From: Streptomyces griseus
GTDB lineage: Bacteria; Bdellovibrionota; Bdellovibrionia; Bdellovibrionales; Bdellovibrionaceae
Assembly: GCA_943330705.2 (NCBI GenBank)
Contig: CALQIT020000004.1
Span: 1 to 64,000, forward strand
Direction of reading: 5' to 3'
Length of the DNA: 64,000 bases
Position 1 is the first letter of the stretch. Each line of letters begins with the position of its first letter. Shown here one piece after another: positions 34,490-42,156 of this stretch. The notes under the pieces were generated by a model that was not told the DNA's origin, did no database searches, and saw nothing but the letters and a program-made list of their open reading frames with translations. A program made the position numbers and the translations under genes.

Positions 34490-35433
34490 AAAATAAAATA
34501 GTGACAGCTTTTGCCCCTGCCACCGTTGCCAATGTCGGCGTTGGCTTTGATATTCTCGGGTTTGCATTAAGCGGTTTAGGTGAAACCGCAAGCGTGGAAA
34601 AAATTGAGAACTCGAAACAAGTGCATATTAATCCAATCAAAGGCTATCCCGAAATTTCAATTGATCCTCTTAAAAACACAGCGACGGCAGGACTAGTTCG
34701 GCTGATACGTGAAAAAAATCTGGCCTTTGGATTTAAAGTGAAATTGAAAAAAGAAATTCCTGTGGGCTCCGGTCTGGGCGGGTCATCGACCTCAGCGGTG
34801 GCGTCATTGATCGCAGCCAATTCATTTCTGAAAGTCAAACTTACTCGCAGCGAGATTTTAGATTACGCTCTGACCGGCGAGGAAGTGGCCTCCGGCGCAA
34901 GACATGCGGACAATATAGCCCCTTGTATCGAGGGCGGTTTAGTTTTGGTACCAACGAATAGCACTATTCCACCAATAGGAATTAAGACGCCACCCTCTTT
35001 AAGGTGTGTGATTCTATTGCCTGAACTTTCAATTCATACCAAAGAAGCTCGGCAGATTCTTGCCTCGGCGGTTCCCCTTTCAACCATGATTCAGCAAACA
35101 TTTAATCTTGCCGGATTTATCCTAGGCTGCCAAAATGCGGATTTCGATCTGATTCGATTATCACTTAAAGACGTTGTGATCGAACCCCAAAGATCCCACC
35201 TTGTGCCGCATTTTTTGCAAATTCAGGCTGCAGCAATGGCGGCCGGAGCCTTAGGCTGCTCCCTTTCTGGATCTGGTCCTGCCCTATTCGCATTCGCACG
35301 CAACCAAAAATCAGCCGAAGAAATTCTTAAAAAAATGAAAAAAGCAGCGCTGCACTTTGAGCTGCCGCTGCGGGGGACTTGGATTTCTCCTATTGCAAAA
35401 AAGGGCGCCTTCATACTACGAGAAAAAAGATGA
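34486..35433 (+). CDS. thrB: Homoserine kinase
   Basis: A 315-residue GHMP kinase: the N-terminal APATVANVGVGFDILGFAL segment, the ATP loop IPVGSGLGGSSTSAVAS, and the C-terminal LGCSLSGSGPALFAFA motif are all present. It phosphorylates homoserine for threonine synthase. The ATG overlaps the thrA stop by four bases and its own stop overlaps the thrC start by four bases, so the three are translationally coupled. The product is cytoplasmic. Confidence 0.96.
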   Translation: MKNKIVTAFAPATVANVGVGFDILGFALSGLGETASVEKIENSKQVHINPIKGYPEISIDPLKNTATAGLVRLIREKNLAFGFKVKLKKEIPVGSGLGGSSTSAVASLIAANSFLKVKLTRSEILDYALTGEEVASGARHADNIAPCIEGGLVLVPTNSTIPPIGIKTPPSLRCVILLPELSIHTKEARQILASAVPLSTMIQQTFNLAGFILGCQNADFDLIRLSLKDVVIEPQRSHLVPHFLQIQAAAMAAGALGCSLSGSGPALFAFARNQKSAEEILKKMKKAALHFELPLRGTWISPIAKKGAFILREKR

Positions 35434-36740
35434 AGTATATTTCGACTCGGGGTAAGACACCTGCCGCAAGCCTCTCTGAAGCCATCGCCCAAGGTCTTGC
35501 CTCTGATGGAGGTCTATTTGTTCCCGAAGTGATTCCTGATGTTTTTTCTGAAATTTTTTCTGAAATCAACACAAAGCAAAGTTTGGAAAATTTGAATTTT
35601 TCTGAATTCGCTTATCAAGTTTTAAAGCCATTCTTTAAAAATGACAAACTTGCGCCACATCTTGAAAATATTTGTGCAAAGGCCTTTAACTTTCCGGTAC
35701 CTTTAGTTACCCTGGATTCTCAGACCTCTGTGCTTGAGCTTTTCCATGGACCGACAAATGCTTTTAAGGATTTCGGAGCTCGCTTCTTGGCTCTTTGTAT
35801 AGACAAGTCCGAAAGCACATCCCTGTCAAAAAAAATGGTCTTAGTTGCAACATCTGGGGATACCGGAGGTGCGGTTGCCGCAGCTTTTTCCGAATTTACT
35901 GATATTCCTGTCACAATTCTCTACCCCAATGATCGAATATCCGTGCGCCAGGAAAAGCAACTGACCTCGTGGGGTCCGCAGGTTAAAGCGTTCGCTGTTG
36001 ACGGAACTTTTGATGATTGCCAATGTTTGGTGAAACAGGCTTTTCAATCCGATTTATGGCGAAAAAATTATCATCTGCTAAGCGCCAACAGCATCAATAT
36101 TGCCAGGCTTTTGCCACAGATGGCCTACTACTGTTATGCTAGCCTAAAATACAAACTTTTGCATGGCACTGAGGCCGGATTTATAATCCCGTCAGGTAAT
36201 ATCGGAAATGGCACGGCAGCCCTGTGGGCTCAGCAAGTTGGTTTTCCAATTCATCAGATTATTTTTTCTCACAATGCCAATCGATCGGTCCCAGACTATT
36301 TGCAAAACGGCAGCTGGGCACCACAGCCGACAATTTCAACCTTGGCCAATGCAATGGATGTTGGAACTCCATCGAATATGGAAAGAGTCTTTCATCTTTT
36401 TCCATCAGTATCGGAACTTAGAAAACACCTTTCTGCGCAGTCAGTTTCTGACCAGTCCATTGCCGCGACGATAAAGAGTTGCAAAGAACAAGGCTGGGGT
36501 TATATTTTTTGTCCGCACACAGCCACCGCTGCCTATACTAGGTCTTTGCAAAAACAAGGGCACTGGATTTTGGTGGCAACAGCTGATCCGGCAAAATTTG
36601 ATAGTGTTATCGAACCCTTGCTTGGGCAAACTTTGCCAATTCCCGCAAGCTTGCAAAAAATCCTAAGCTTACCATCGGTCCGCTGTGAAATTTCAGCTGA
36701 TTTATTAAGTCTGCAAAAGCAAGTTCTCTTTGATTTGTGA
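35430..36740 (+). CDS. thrC: Threonine synthase
   Basis: From ATG 35430 the protein has 436 residues. KYISTRGKTPAASLSEAIAQGLASDGGLFVPE is the family's N-terminal signature; HGPTNAFKDFGARFLA holds the lysine that binds pyridoxal phosphate, and VATSGDTGGAVAAAF and FIIPSGNIGNGTAA bind phosphate and substrate. It makes threonine from O-phosphohomoserine. The frame is open further upstream, but the ATGA overlap with thrB and the family start place initiation here. It ends the thrABC operon; the next gene begins 15 bases later and may be co-transcribed. Confidence 0.96.
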   Translation: MKYISTRGKTPAASLSEAIAQGLASDGGLFVPEVIPDVFSEIFSEINTKQSLENLNFSEFAYQVLKPFFKNDKLAPHLENICAKAFNFPVPLVTLDSQTSVLELFHGPTNAFKDFGARFLALCIDKSESTSLSKKMVLVATSGDTGGAVAAAFSEFTDIPVTILYPNDRISVRQEKQLTSWGPQVKAFAVDGTFDDCQCLVKQAFQSDLWRKNYHLLSANSINIARLLPQMAYYCYASLKYKLLHGTEAGFIIPSGNIGNGTAALWAQQVGFPIHQIIFSHNANRSVPDYLQNGSWAPQPTISTLANAMDVGTPSNMERVFHLFPSVSELRKHLSAQSVSDQSIAATIKSCKEQGWGYIFCPHTATAAYTRSLQKQGHWILVATADPAKFDSVIEPLLGQTLPIPASLQKILSLPSVRCEISADLLSLQKQVLFDL

Positions 36741-36755
36741 AGTTTCTAAGATAAA

Positions 36756-38828
36756 ATGCGACCTGTGAAACACCTTCGTCTTTCAATCTTCTGCTTATCT
36801 TCTGCGATCGTCGCCTGTGTTTGTATGTTGATTGGCGGTTGTGGCGGTGGCTTTTCCGATGGCGGATTAGGCACGACCAGTGCACTCTCGGCTTGGTCCA
36901 TGCCCAGCCCGACAGGTGGGTTCATCCCAAATATTATTTTTATCTCAACTTCAAGTAGCGATGTTTTAGCAGCCGGGGATTTTGGCTCTGGAATATTTCG
37001 AACCGCGAATGCTGGTGCCTCTTGGGCCCCGGTCGGTAACAGTTTTCCTACAAATTTCACTGCCTATGCATTAGTTTCGGATAGTTCTGGGCGTATTTAT
37101 GCAGCTGACTATTATGGTCGCGGAATGGCCTACTCAATTAACAAGGGTGCTTCTTGGACAACTCGTCAGGCTGGACTTCCCTCTTCGGGCGCAGGTGCAG
37201 TCAATGAATTGGCAGTAAATCCTGTTGTTGTATCAAACTTGGCAGCTGCATCAAATAGCGGACTCTATTTAACCACTGATTTCGGGGTCACCTTTACAAA
37301 GTCCACTCTAATTACAGGGCTCATTGGTGCGGTTGCCTACTCCGCAAGCGGCGGTCTTTATGCGGGAAGTTCAACTGGTGCGATCTACTACTCCGCAGAC
37401 AATGGGGCGAGCTGGGCCACAATTGGCACTTTAAGCTCTGCCATTGCAAAAATATCGATTTCAACTTTTGCAGTTTATGTCGCCACCAATACCGGTGACT
37501 TAGTCAGTTATTCGCTTCCAACAAATGCGCTAAGTGCAACACTGAATAGCTCCACGACGGGCATCATTACTGGTTCTAAAATTGCTTTGGCAGTTAAAAG
37601 CACTGGGGCAGGATTAAGCAGCGACATTATTTATTTTGGCACTTCTCGCCACAGCACCGCGGCCACTTCCCGATGGGGTCTTTTTAAAAGTACAACAGGT
37701 GGAATCAGCTGGAGTCAAATGGCCGGCAATATTTCTGGTAGCTCTATCTTTAGCATAGCGATTGATCCCAATTCTAACTCCAATGTCATGGTTGGATCAG
37801 CAAGTGCAGATGGAGTATTTTACAGCACCGACGCTGGGACGAATTGGGCCAATAAAAATTCTGGCCTGTATGCCCACACCAGCTCGGCATTTGCTGAAGA
37901 TCCCACAGGCACCGGATCAATGATATTTAGTTCGTCCATCGGTAGTGGACTTGGAAAGTCGTATTTCTCTGAAAATAGTGGGGCGACTTGGACTTCATTT
38001 TCTGAAGTCGTTGCCAACGATGGTGTCGCTGCATTTTACGTCAATCCAACAAACGCCAATAAAATATTGGCCGGAACATTTTCCAGCGGTCTTTATAGTT
38101 CGGCGACAAGCATCTATGGACCGTGGACGCAAATTATCACCCAAAGTATTGGCATCGATCACATTCTTCGCGACACTGTAGACTCGACAAAAATCTATGC
38201 TTTTGGTGTTTCATCTGCGACGGCACTTTACTATTCTGGCGATTCTGGAGCAAGCTTCACCAGCCGTGGCATCGTTGCATACAATTTTGCTTCGCACCCA
38301 AGCCATGCTGGCGAAGGAATTGTTGCAAGCATTGGTGATGTTTACGCCAGCGCGGACTCATTTTCTACCCAGGCCGCACTGGGGCTTTCGACTTATGCAT
38401 CACAAGAGCAAAACTACTTTACTGCTGTTGCCTACCAACCGAACAACGCCAGCGTTGTCCTGGTGGGCGGGGCTAGCGGAGGCCTCTTTAAAACAACCAA
38501 CTACAATGTTGCCGGTTTAGGAGTCAGCTGGACCCAGATTGCAGGAACTGGAATTTCTTCAGTAGCTATAAAGGACATTATTATCGTAGCAAATTCGACC
38601 GGCTCGACCTATTACGTGGTTACTGATGGCAGTGCCACAAACTACGGAAGTAGCGCGACCCCGGGCGTCTTTCGCTCTAAAGATGATGGAGTTAGCTGGG
38701 TAAAAATTAGCTCGACTTTGACAATTAATAATTCATTCCTAAGTTTTGTACCCTCGGTCGGTAGCCCAACCTCCCAGTTCTTTGGTCGTCGCTGGGGTGG
38801 CGGAATTTCAAAACTTACCGACAACTGA
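36756..38828 (+). CDS. Lipoprotein with Asp-box (BNR) repeats, beta-propeller
   Basis: The 690-residue protein has a signal peptide with lipobox LIGGC (Cys29) and a Gly-rich tether. About nine Asp-box motifs of the form S/T-x-D/N-x-G-x-S/T-W occur through the chain (SINKGASWTT, SADNGASWAT, STTGGISWSQ, STDAGTNWAN, SENSGATWTS, SGDSGASFTS, SKDDGVSWVK among them), each marking a hairpin turn of a sialidase- or sortilin-like propeller. No sialidase arginine triad or FRIP motif is apparent, so it is more likely a binding or structural propeller. ATG 36756 lacks a good ribosome site; GTG 36765 is an alternative. It follows thrC closely. Confidence 0.8.
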   Translation: MRPVKHLRLSIFCLSSAIVACVCMLIGGCGGGFSDGGLGTTSALSAWSMPSPTGGFIPNIIFISTSSSDVLAAGDFGSGIFRTANAGASWAPVGNSFPTNFTAYALVSDSSGRIYAADYYGRGMAYSINKGASWTTRQAGLPSSGAGAVNELAVNPVVVSNLAAASNSGLYLTTDFGVTFTKSTLITGLIGAVAYSASGGLYAGSSTGAIYYSADNGASWATIGTLSSAIAKISISTFAVYVATNTGDLVSYSLPTNALSATLNSSTTGIITGSKIALAVKSTGAGLSSDIIYFGTSRHSTAATSRWGLFKSTTGGISWSQMAGNISGSSIFSIAIDPNSNSNVMVGSASADGVFYSTDAGTNWANKNSGLYAHTSSAFAEDPTGTGSMIFSSSIGSGLGKSYFSENSGATWTSFSEVVANDGVAAFYVNPTNANKILAGTFSSGLYSSATSIYGPWTQIITQSIGIDHILRDTVDSTKIYAFGVSSATALYYSGDSGASFTSRGIVAYNFASHPSHAGEGIVASIGDVYASADSFSTQAALGLSTYASQEQNYFTAVAYQPNNASVVLVGGASGGLFKTTNYNVAGLGVSWTQIAGTGISSVAIKDIIIVANSTGSTYYVVTDGSATNYGSSATPGVFRSKDDGVSWVKISSTLTINNSFLSFVPSVGSPTSQFFGRRWGGGISKLTDN

Positions 38829-38830
38829 CT

Positions 38831-38886
38831 TTGCTGAGCTAAGCTAAGATCAGATCAGATCAGATCAGCTCAGCTCAGCTCAGCTG
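38831..38886. repeat. Pentanucleotide microsatellite with hairpin potential
   Basis: Four copies of AGATC (38847-38866) are followed by three of AGCTC (38867-38881) and a variant AGCTG. GCTGAGCT at the left edge can pair with AGCTCAGC at the right edge, making a long hairpin between two convergent genes. It may be a slippage-prone site and could help end transcription, but has no T-run. Confidence 0.75.
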
Positions 38887-38890
38887 AAAA

Positions 38891-39010
38891 CTAAACGCTT
38901 GGTCCAAATGTCCAGGCAATAAAAATAGTGATCGCAAGTGGAATTGAAACATAAATAAAAAATGGTAACATTTCTTTGATCACCGCATCGGATTCACTTA
39001 ATTTACTCAT
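38891..39010 (-). CDS. 39-residue single-helix membrane protein
   Basis: ATG 39010 to TAG 38891 encodes 39 residues: a charged N-terminal segment (MSKLSESDAVIKEM) and one membrane helix (about residues 16-34) ending in W-T-F-G-P-S-V. AGAGGT four bases before the ATG is a good ribosome site. The amphipathic start and single helix resemble small subunits of membrane complexes. It is not part of the decayed gene upstream, as it has its own ribosome site and intact frame. Function unknown. Confidence 0.55.
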   Translation of the reverse strand: MSKLSESDAVIKEMLPFFIYVSIPLAITIFIAWTFGPSV

Positions 39011-39094
39011 ATTTACCTCTTCTTTGATTTACGCCAGGCCCCTAGCATTAGTGAGCTTTAGTCATAGTGAAACCTTTAAATGAATTATCGTCAA

Positions 39095-39935
39095 TTATTC
39101 ACTGATCTTCTTCTTCCAGATGGCGTAAAGCGAAGGAATTCCCCACACCGCTCCGACATAGGTCCCAATACCCCCAGCCAATAGGCTTTGCCCAAGATGC
39201 TTAAGTGCAGGGTGCTGAGCAAACATCAAAGGTGCAAAATCAAAAATCAAAATTTACAACATTTGGAAAACAAGAAAACAGAAACAAGCACGACAACAAA
39301 AGTGCTGCCGGCACCATCCAGCGAAGTTCACTGCCCAAGGTACTTGAAAAAAGTTTAACTATATCTGCAAAAGATCTAGCCTCTGGAAATTGACTTCGAA
39401 TCGTAGAAATCTCCCCTTGAGTAGTGGGAAACCATATATGCAGCCAATTTTTTCCATAGTGAATGTCCTCAAGATAAGCCGCTGTTTTTATTTGCTCATC
39501 GCGCACAACAAAATCCACACAATTATGCATTAACCAGTATGGGGCAAAAAATATTGAGCAGGTTGTTGCCATGCCGGAAAGAGCATCAACAATCTCCAGC
39601 GCCGAGTCCAAATAAAAAATACCGCACTAAGTATCAAAATGATCCAGCCTGCTGTTGAAACAGCCGATACATCACTGCGAATTTGCGATTCATTTTCTAA
39701 GGTCGAAAAATGGGGACCAATGGCACCGACATATCTGCATTTTATCGAATCGCATATCGTTTTCAAATGATCGGAAAGTTCAAATAATTTTTTAGTTTCA
39801 AAAGGCGGATGATTAAATTGAAGCGCCGGTCCCTGCGACCATACTGCCGGTGGGCAAAGATGCCTTTGCTAAGGTGGCACTGTAAAGTGAGTCCACTTCT
39901 TTACCCGAAAAGGGATGACGAAGAATGTAGTCGCT
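39095..39935 (-). pseudogene. Decayed polytopic membrane protein, probably an MMPL/RND-superfamily exporter
   Basis: Four overlapping minus-strand frames together read as one membrane protein: 39813-39935 (YSATLAKASLPTGSMVAGTG), 39560-39820 (FNHPPFETKKLFELSDHLK, a helix WIILILSAVFF, then RRWRLLMLFPA), 39240-39575 (ATTCSIFFAPYW, then RWMVPAALLLSCLFLF), and 39095-39255 (AQHPALKHLGQSLLAGG, the look of the last exporter helices). Changes of frame are needed near 39818, 39570 and 39245. The remaining 280 codons are far fewer than the 700-800 of full exporters, so internal deletions are likely too. The family is inferred from helix-flanking patterns only. Confidence 0.5.
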
Positions 39936-39949
39936 TTAAGTGCAAGGAT

Positions 39950-41527
39950 CTACTCTTCCAATTCAGCAAGAAGATCCAAGCCAAACTTTTCCAACTTGGA
40001 TTCGCCGATACCGTAAATTTTTCGCAGACCCTCGATCGTATCAGGGTTATCAACTGCTAACTCGCGCAAAGTTTTATCGCCAAACACCACAAAAGCTGGC
40101 ATGTCTAGCTCGGTTGCTTTTAATTTACGCCATTTCTTAAGTTTTTGAAAACGGAATTCTTGCTCTTGATTGAGTACGACTTCAGTCACTTTTGACTTTT
40201 TGCGAAGCGGAGTACGACCCGTTTTTTCAGCGGTCACGTTAGCAGCAAGAAGGGTCAAAGCCTCTGGCGACGGACGCTGAATACGCCGATCCGATTTTGG
40301 CAAACAACTATCGCAATGCCCACATTGAGAAATTCTTTGCGAGTCTTTGTAGTAAGTCAAAATCTCAGAGTGGCGACACTCACTGCCCTCTGAATAGCTA
40401 ACTAGCGCATCCAAATTTCTCCAGCGGGAGTTTTTTATTGGTTGTGGAGCATCTGAACTATCAATGAAGTAGGATTGCAGCCCTTTATCTTTTCTGGAAT
40501 AGAGCATGATGCAGGTGGAGTTTTGACCATCCCGCCCGGCCCGGCCCATTTCCTGATAGAGCGAATCAATATTCGCAGGCATTTGAAAATGAATGACCAA
40601 CCGAACATCAGGCTGGTCAATCCCCATGCCAAAGGCGTTTGTCGCTACTAAAATTCGCAAATCCCCCCGGGTGTAAGCTTCTTGGGTTTCCGTTCTTTCT
40701 CGTGAAGCCAGACCCGCATGATAGAAACCAACCTGAGAAAAAGACTTTTGTATAAACTTTGAAAGTTCTTCGGTAACTTTTCGAGTTCCGCAATAGACTA
40801 TGACTCGGCCTTTCGGATTTTTTCGAAGAGCCTCCATCAGCAAGCCTGTTTTTATTTTGTCGTCTTCGCAAAACTCGACTTGGTAATAAAGATTGGGGCG
40901 GTAGAATCCGTGAACTTTCTTTTCTGGTTTTACCAAATGTAAGTTTTTAGAAACATCATTGAGAACCGTCGGCGTGGCCGAAGCGGTCAATGCTAAAATC
41001 GGGACATCAGGTCGCAATTCTTTCAATATCTTAAGCTGACTGTATTCCTCGCGAAAATCATGACCCCACTGAGATACACAATGGGCCTCGTCGATTGCAA
41101 AAACAGCTATTGGACGTCCTATTATCCATTTTTGAAAGCCATCTTTTTGGGCCCGTTCCGGGGAAAGATACAAAACATAGGCCCCCCCGCAAGCAATCTG
41201 AGAAAAAACTTCACGCTTATCAGCGTCCAACTGACCTGAATGAAGACATCCAGCTGGAATTCCTTGTCGACGTAAAGAAGCAACCTGGTCCTTCATCAAC
41301 GCAATTAAGGGAGAGATAACCACAACCAGCTGTTTTGTGATAACTGCGGGAAATTGATAACATAGGGATTTACCGCCACCGGTTGGTAAAACTGCTAGCA
41401 CATCCTTCTTCTGCAAAACAGCTTCAATGATCTCCTTTTGTCCATGTCGAAAAGACTTCAGGCCAAAGTGCTGTTCTAGAATTTTTTCGAAGCTTTTATC
41501 TGGGGTACTCATAGACACTACTTTCAT
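39950..41527 (-). CDS. recQ: RecQ-family DNA helicase lacking the winged-helix domain
   Basis: The 525-residue protein has the RecQ helicase core: PTGGGKS (residues 48-54), ISPLIALMKDQ, DEAH (146-149), TASATP, and the ATNAFGMGIDQPDV and QEMGRAGRDG motifs. Four zinc cysteines sit at 384, 402, 405 and 408. An HRDC domain follows from about 456 to the end. Only about 45 residues separate zinc site and HRDC, so the winged-helix part of RQC, about 110 residues in E. coli RecQ, is missing. It unwinds DNA 3' to 5' in recombination repair. ATG 41527 or 41512 may be the start; neither has a strong ribosome site. Confidence 0.92.
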   Translation of the reverse strand: MKVVSMSTPDKSFEKILEQHFGLKSFRHGQKEIIEAVLQKKDVLAVLPTGGGKSLCYQFPAVITKQLVVVISPLIALMKDQVASLRRQGIPAGCLHSGQLDADKREVFSQIACGGAYVLYLSPERAQKDGFQKWIIGRPIAVFAIDEAHCVSQWGHDFREEYSQLKILKELRPDVPILALTASATPTVLNDVSKNLHLVKPEKKVHGFYRPNLYYQVEFCEDDKIKTGLLMEALRKNPKGRVIVYCGTRKVTEELSKFIQKSFSQVGFYHAGLASRERTETQEAYTRGDLRILVATNAFGMGIDQPDVRLVIHFQMPANIDSLYQEMGRAGRDGQNSTCIMLYSRKDKGLQSYFIDSSDAPQPIKNSRWRNLDALVSYSEGSECRHSEILTYYKDSQRISQCGHCDSCLPKSDRRIQRPSPEALTLLAANVTAEKTGRTPLRKKSKVTEVVLNQEQEFRFQKLKKWRKLKATELDMPAFVVFGDKTLRELAVDNPDTIEGLRKIYGIGESKLEKFGLDLLAELEE

Positions 41528-41668
41528 TGATGTGCACTGGCGTTTGCAAGACCGAATCCGGCTGGAATCAAGAAACTATCCGGACGGACCCAAATTCGAT
41601 CTCGATTTCGGACCCGACCTTGCATTTGAGTATTTACAGGATTTACGACCCACGTGTAAGCTTTTTAG

Positions 41669-42148
41669 ATGAACAAGAAAAATTTAGTGCAATTCATAAT
41701 TCAGCAGCTCGAAACCGACATGGCAATGCTGCGTGAAGCAGCCAGGGCGACTTACGAGGCTGCGACCCACGAAGAAAGCAAGCCCGAGAACGAATATGAT
41801 ACCCGCGGCCTTGAAGCAGCCTATCTTGCAGGCGCACAAGCAAAAAGGGTCGGAGAGGTTGAGGAACTACTTTCTATCTGCAAATATATACAAATTAAGG
41901 ATTTCACCGCCACGGATGCTATTAGCTCGACGGCGTTGGTTCAAATTGCGCTTAATGATCGCAAAAGCTACGTATTTCTGATGTCCAAAGGTGGCGGCAT
42001 GGTCCTTAGCTTTGAGGGCCATCCTATTCAGATCGTCACTCCGAACTCACCCTTAGGTGAAGCTCTTTTAGGCCTTAAATCTGGCGATACGGCTGTCGTT
42101 GAAAAGGGGAAGCAAATTCTGGAATATGAAATCCTATCCGTTCAATAA
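41669..42148 (+). CDS. GreA/GreB-like C-terminal domain protein
   Basis: The 159-residue protein has a helical N-terminal half with the NEYDTRGLEAAYLAGAQ segment known from a GreA-like subfamily in proteobacteria, and a C-terminal domain ending in ITPNSPLGEALLGLKSGDTAV-type sequence, the FKBP-like domain of GreA/GreB/Rnk proteins (S-P-L-G-x-A-L-L-G). It may bind RNA polymerase near the secondary channel. It lacks the full coiled-coil with acidic tip of GreA, so transcript cleavage is not assured. Start ATG 41669 has no clear ribosome site. Confidence 0.75.
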   Translation: MNKKNLVQFIIQQLETDMAMLREAARATYEAATHEESKPENEYDTRGLEAAYLAGAQAKRVGEVEELLSICKYIQIKDFTATDAISSTALVQIALNDRKSYVFLMSKGGGMVLSFEGHPIQIVTPNSPLGEALLGLKSGDTAVVEKGKQILEYEILSVQ

Positions 42149-42156
42149 TTTCAAAA

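Noticed and set aside
38831-38886. CRISPR-like repeat array
   Set aside because: The units are five bases with no spacers; it is a microsatellite. No CRISPR array or cas gene was found in the window.
39614-39619. Programmed frameshift at the T6 run (minus strand) in the exporter remnant
   Set aside because: Joining the frames there gives a readable protein, but the reading through RRWRLLMLFPA places the frame change further on near 39570, and other frame breaks exist, so gene decay explains the data better.
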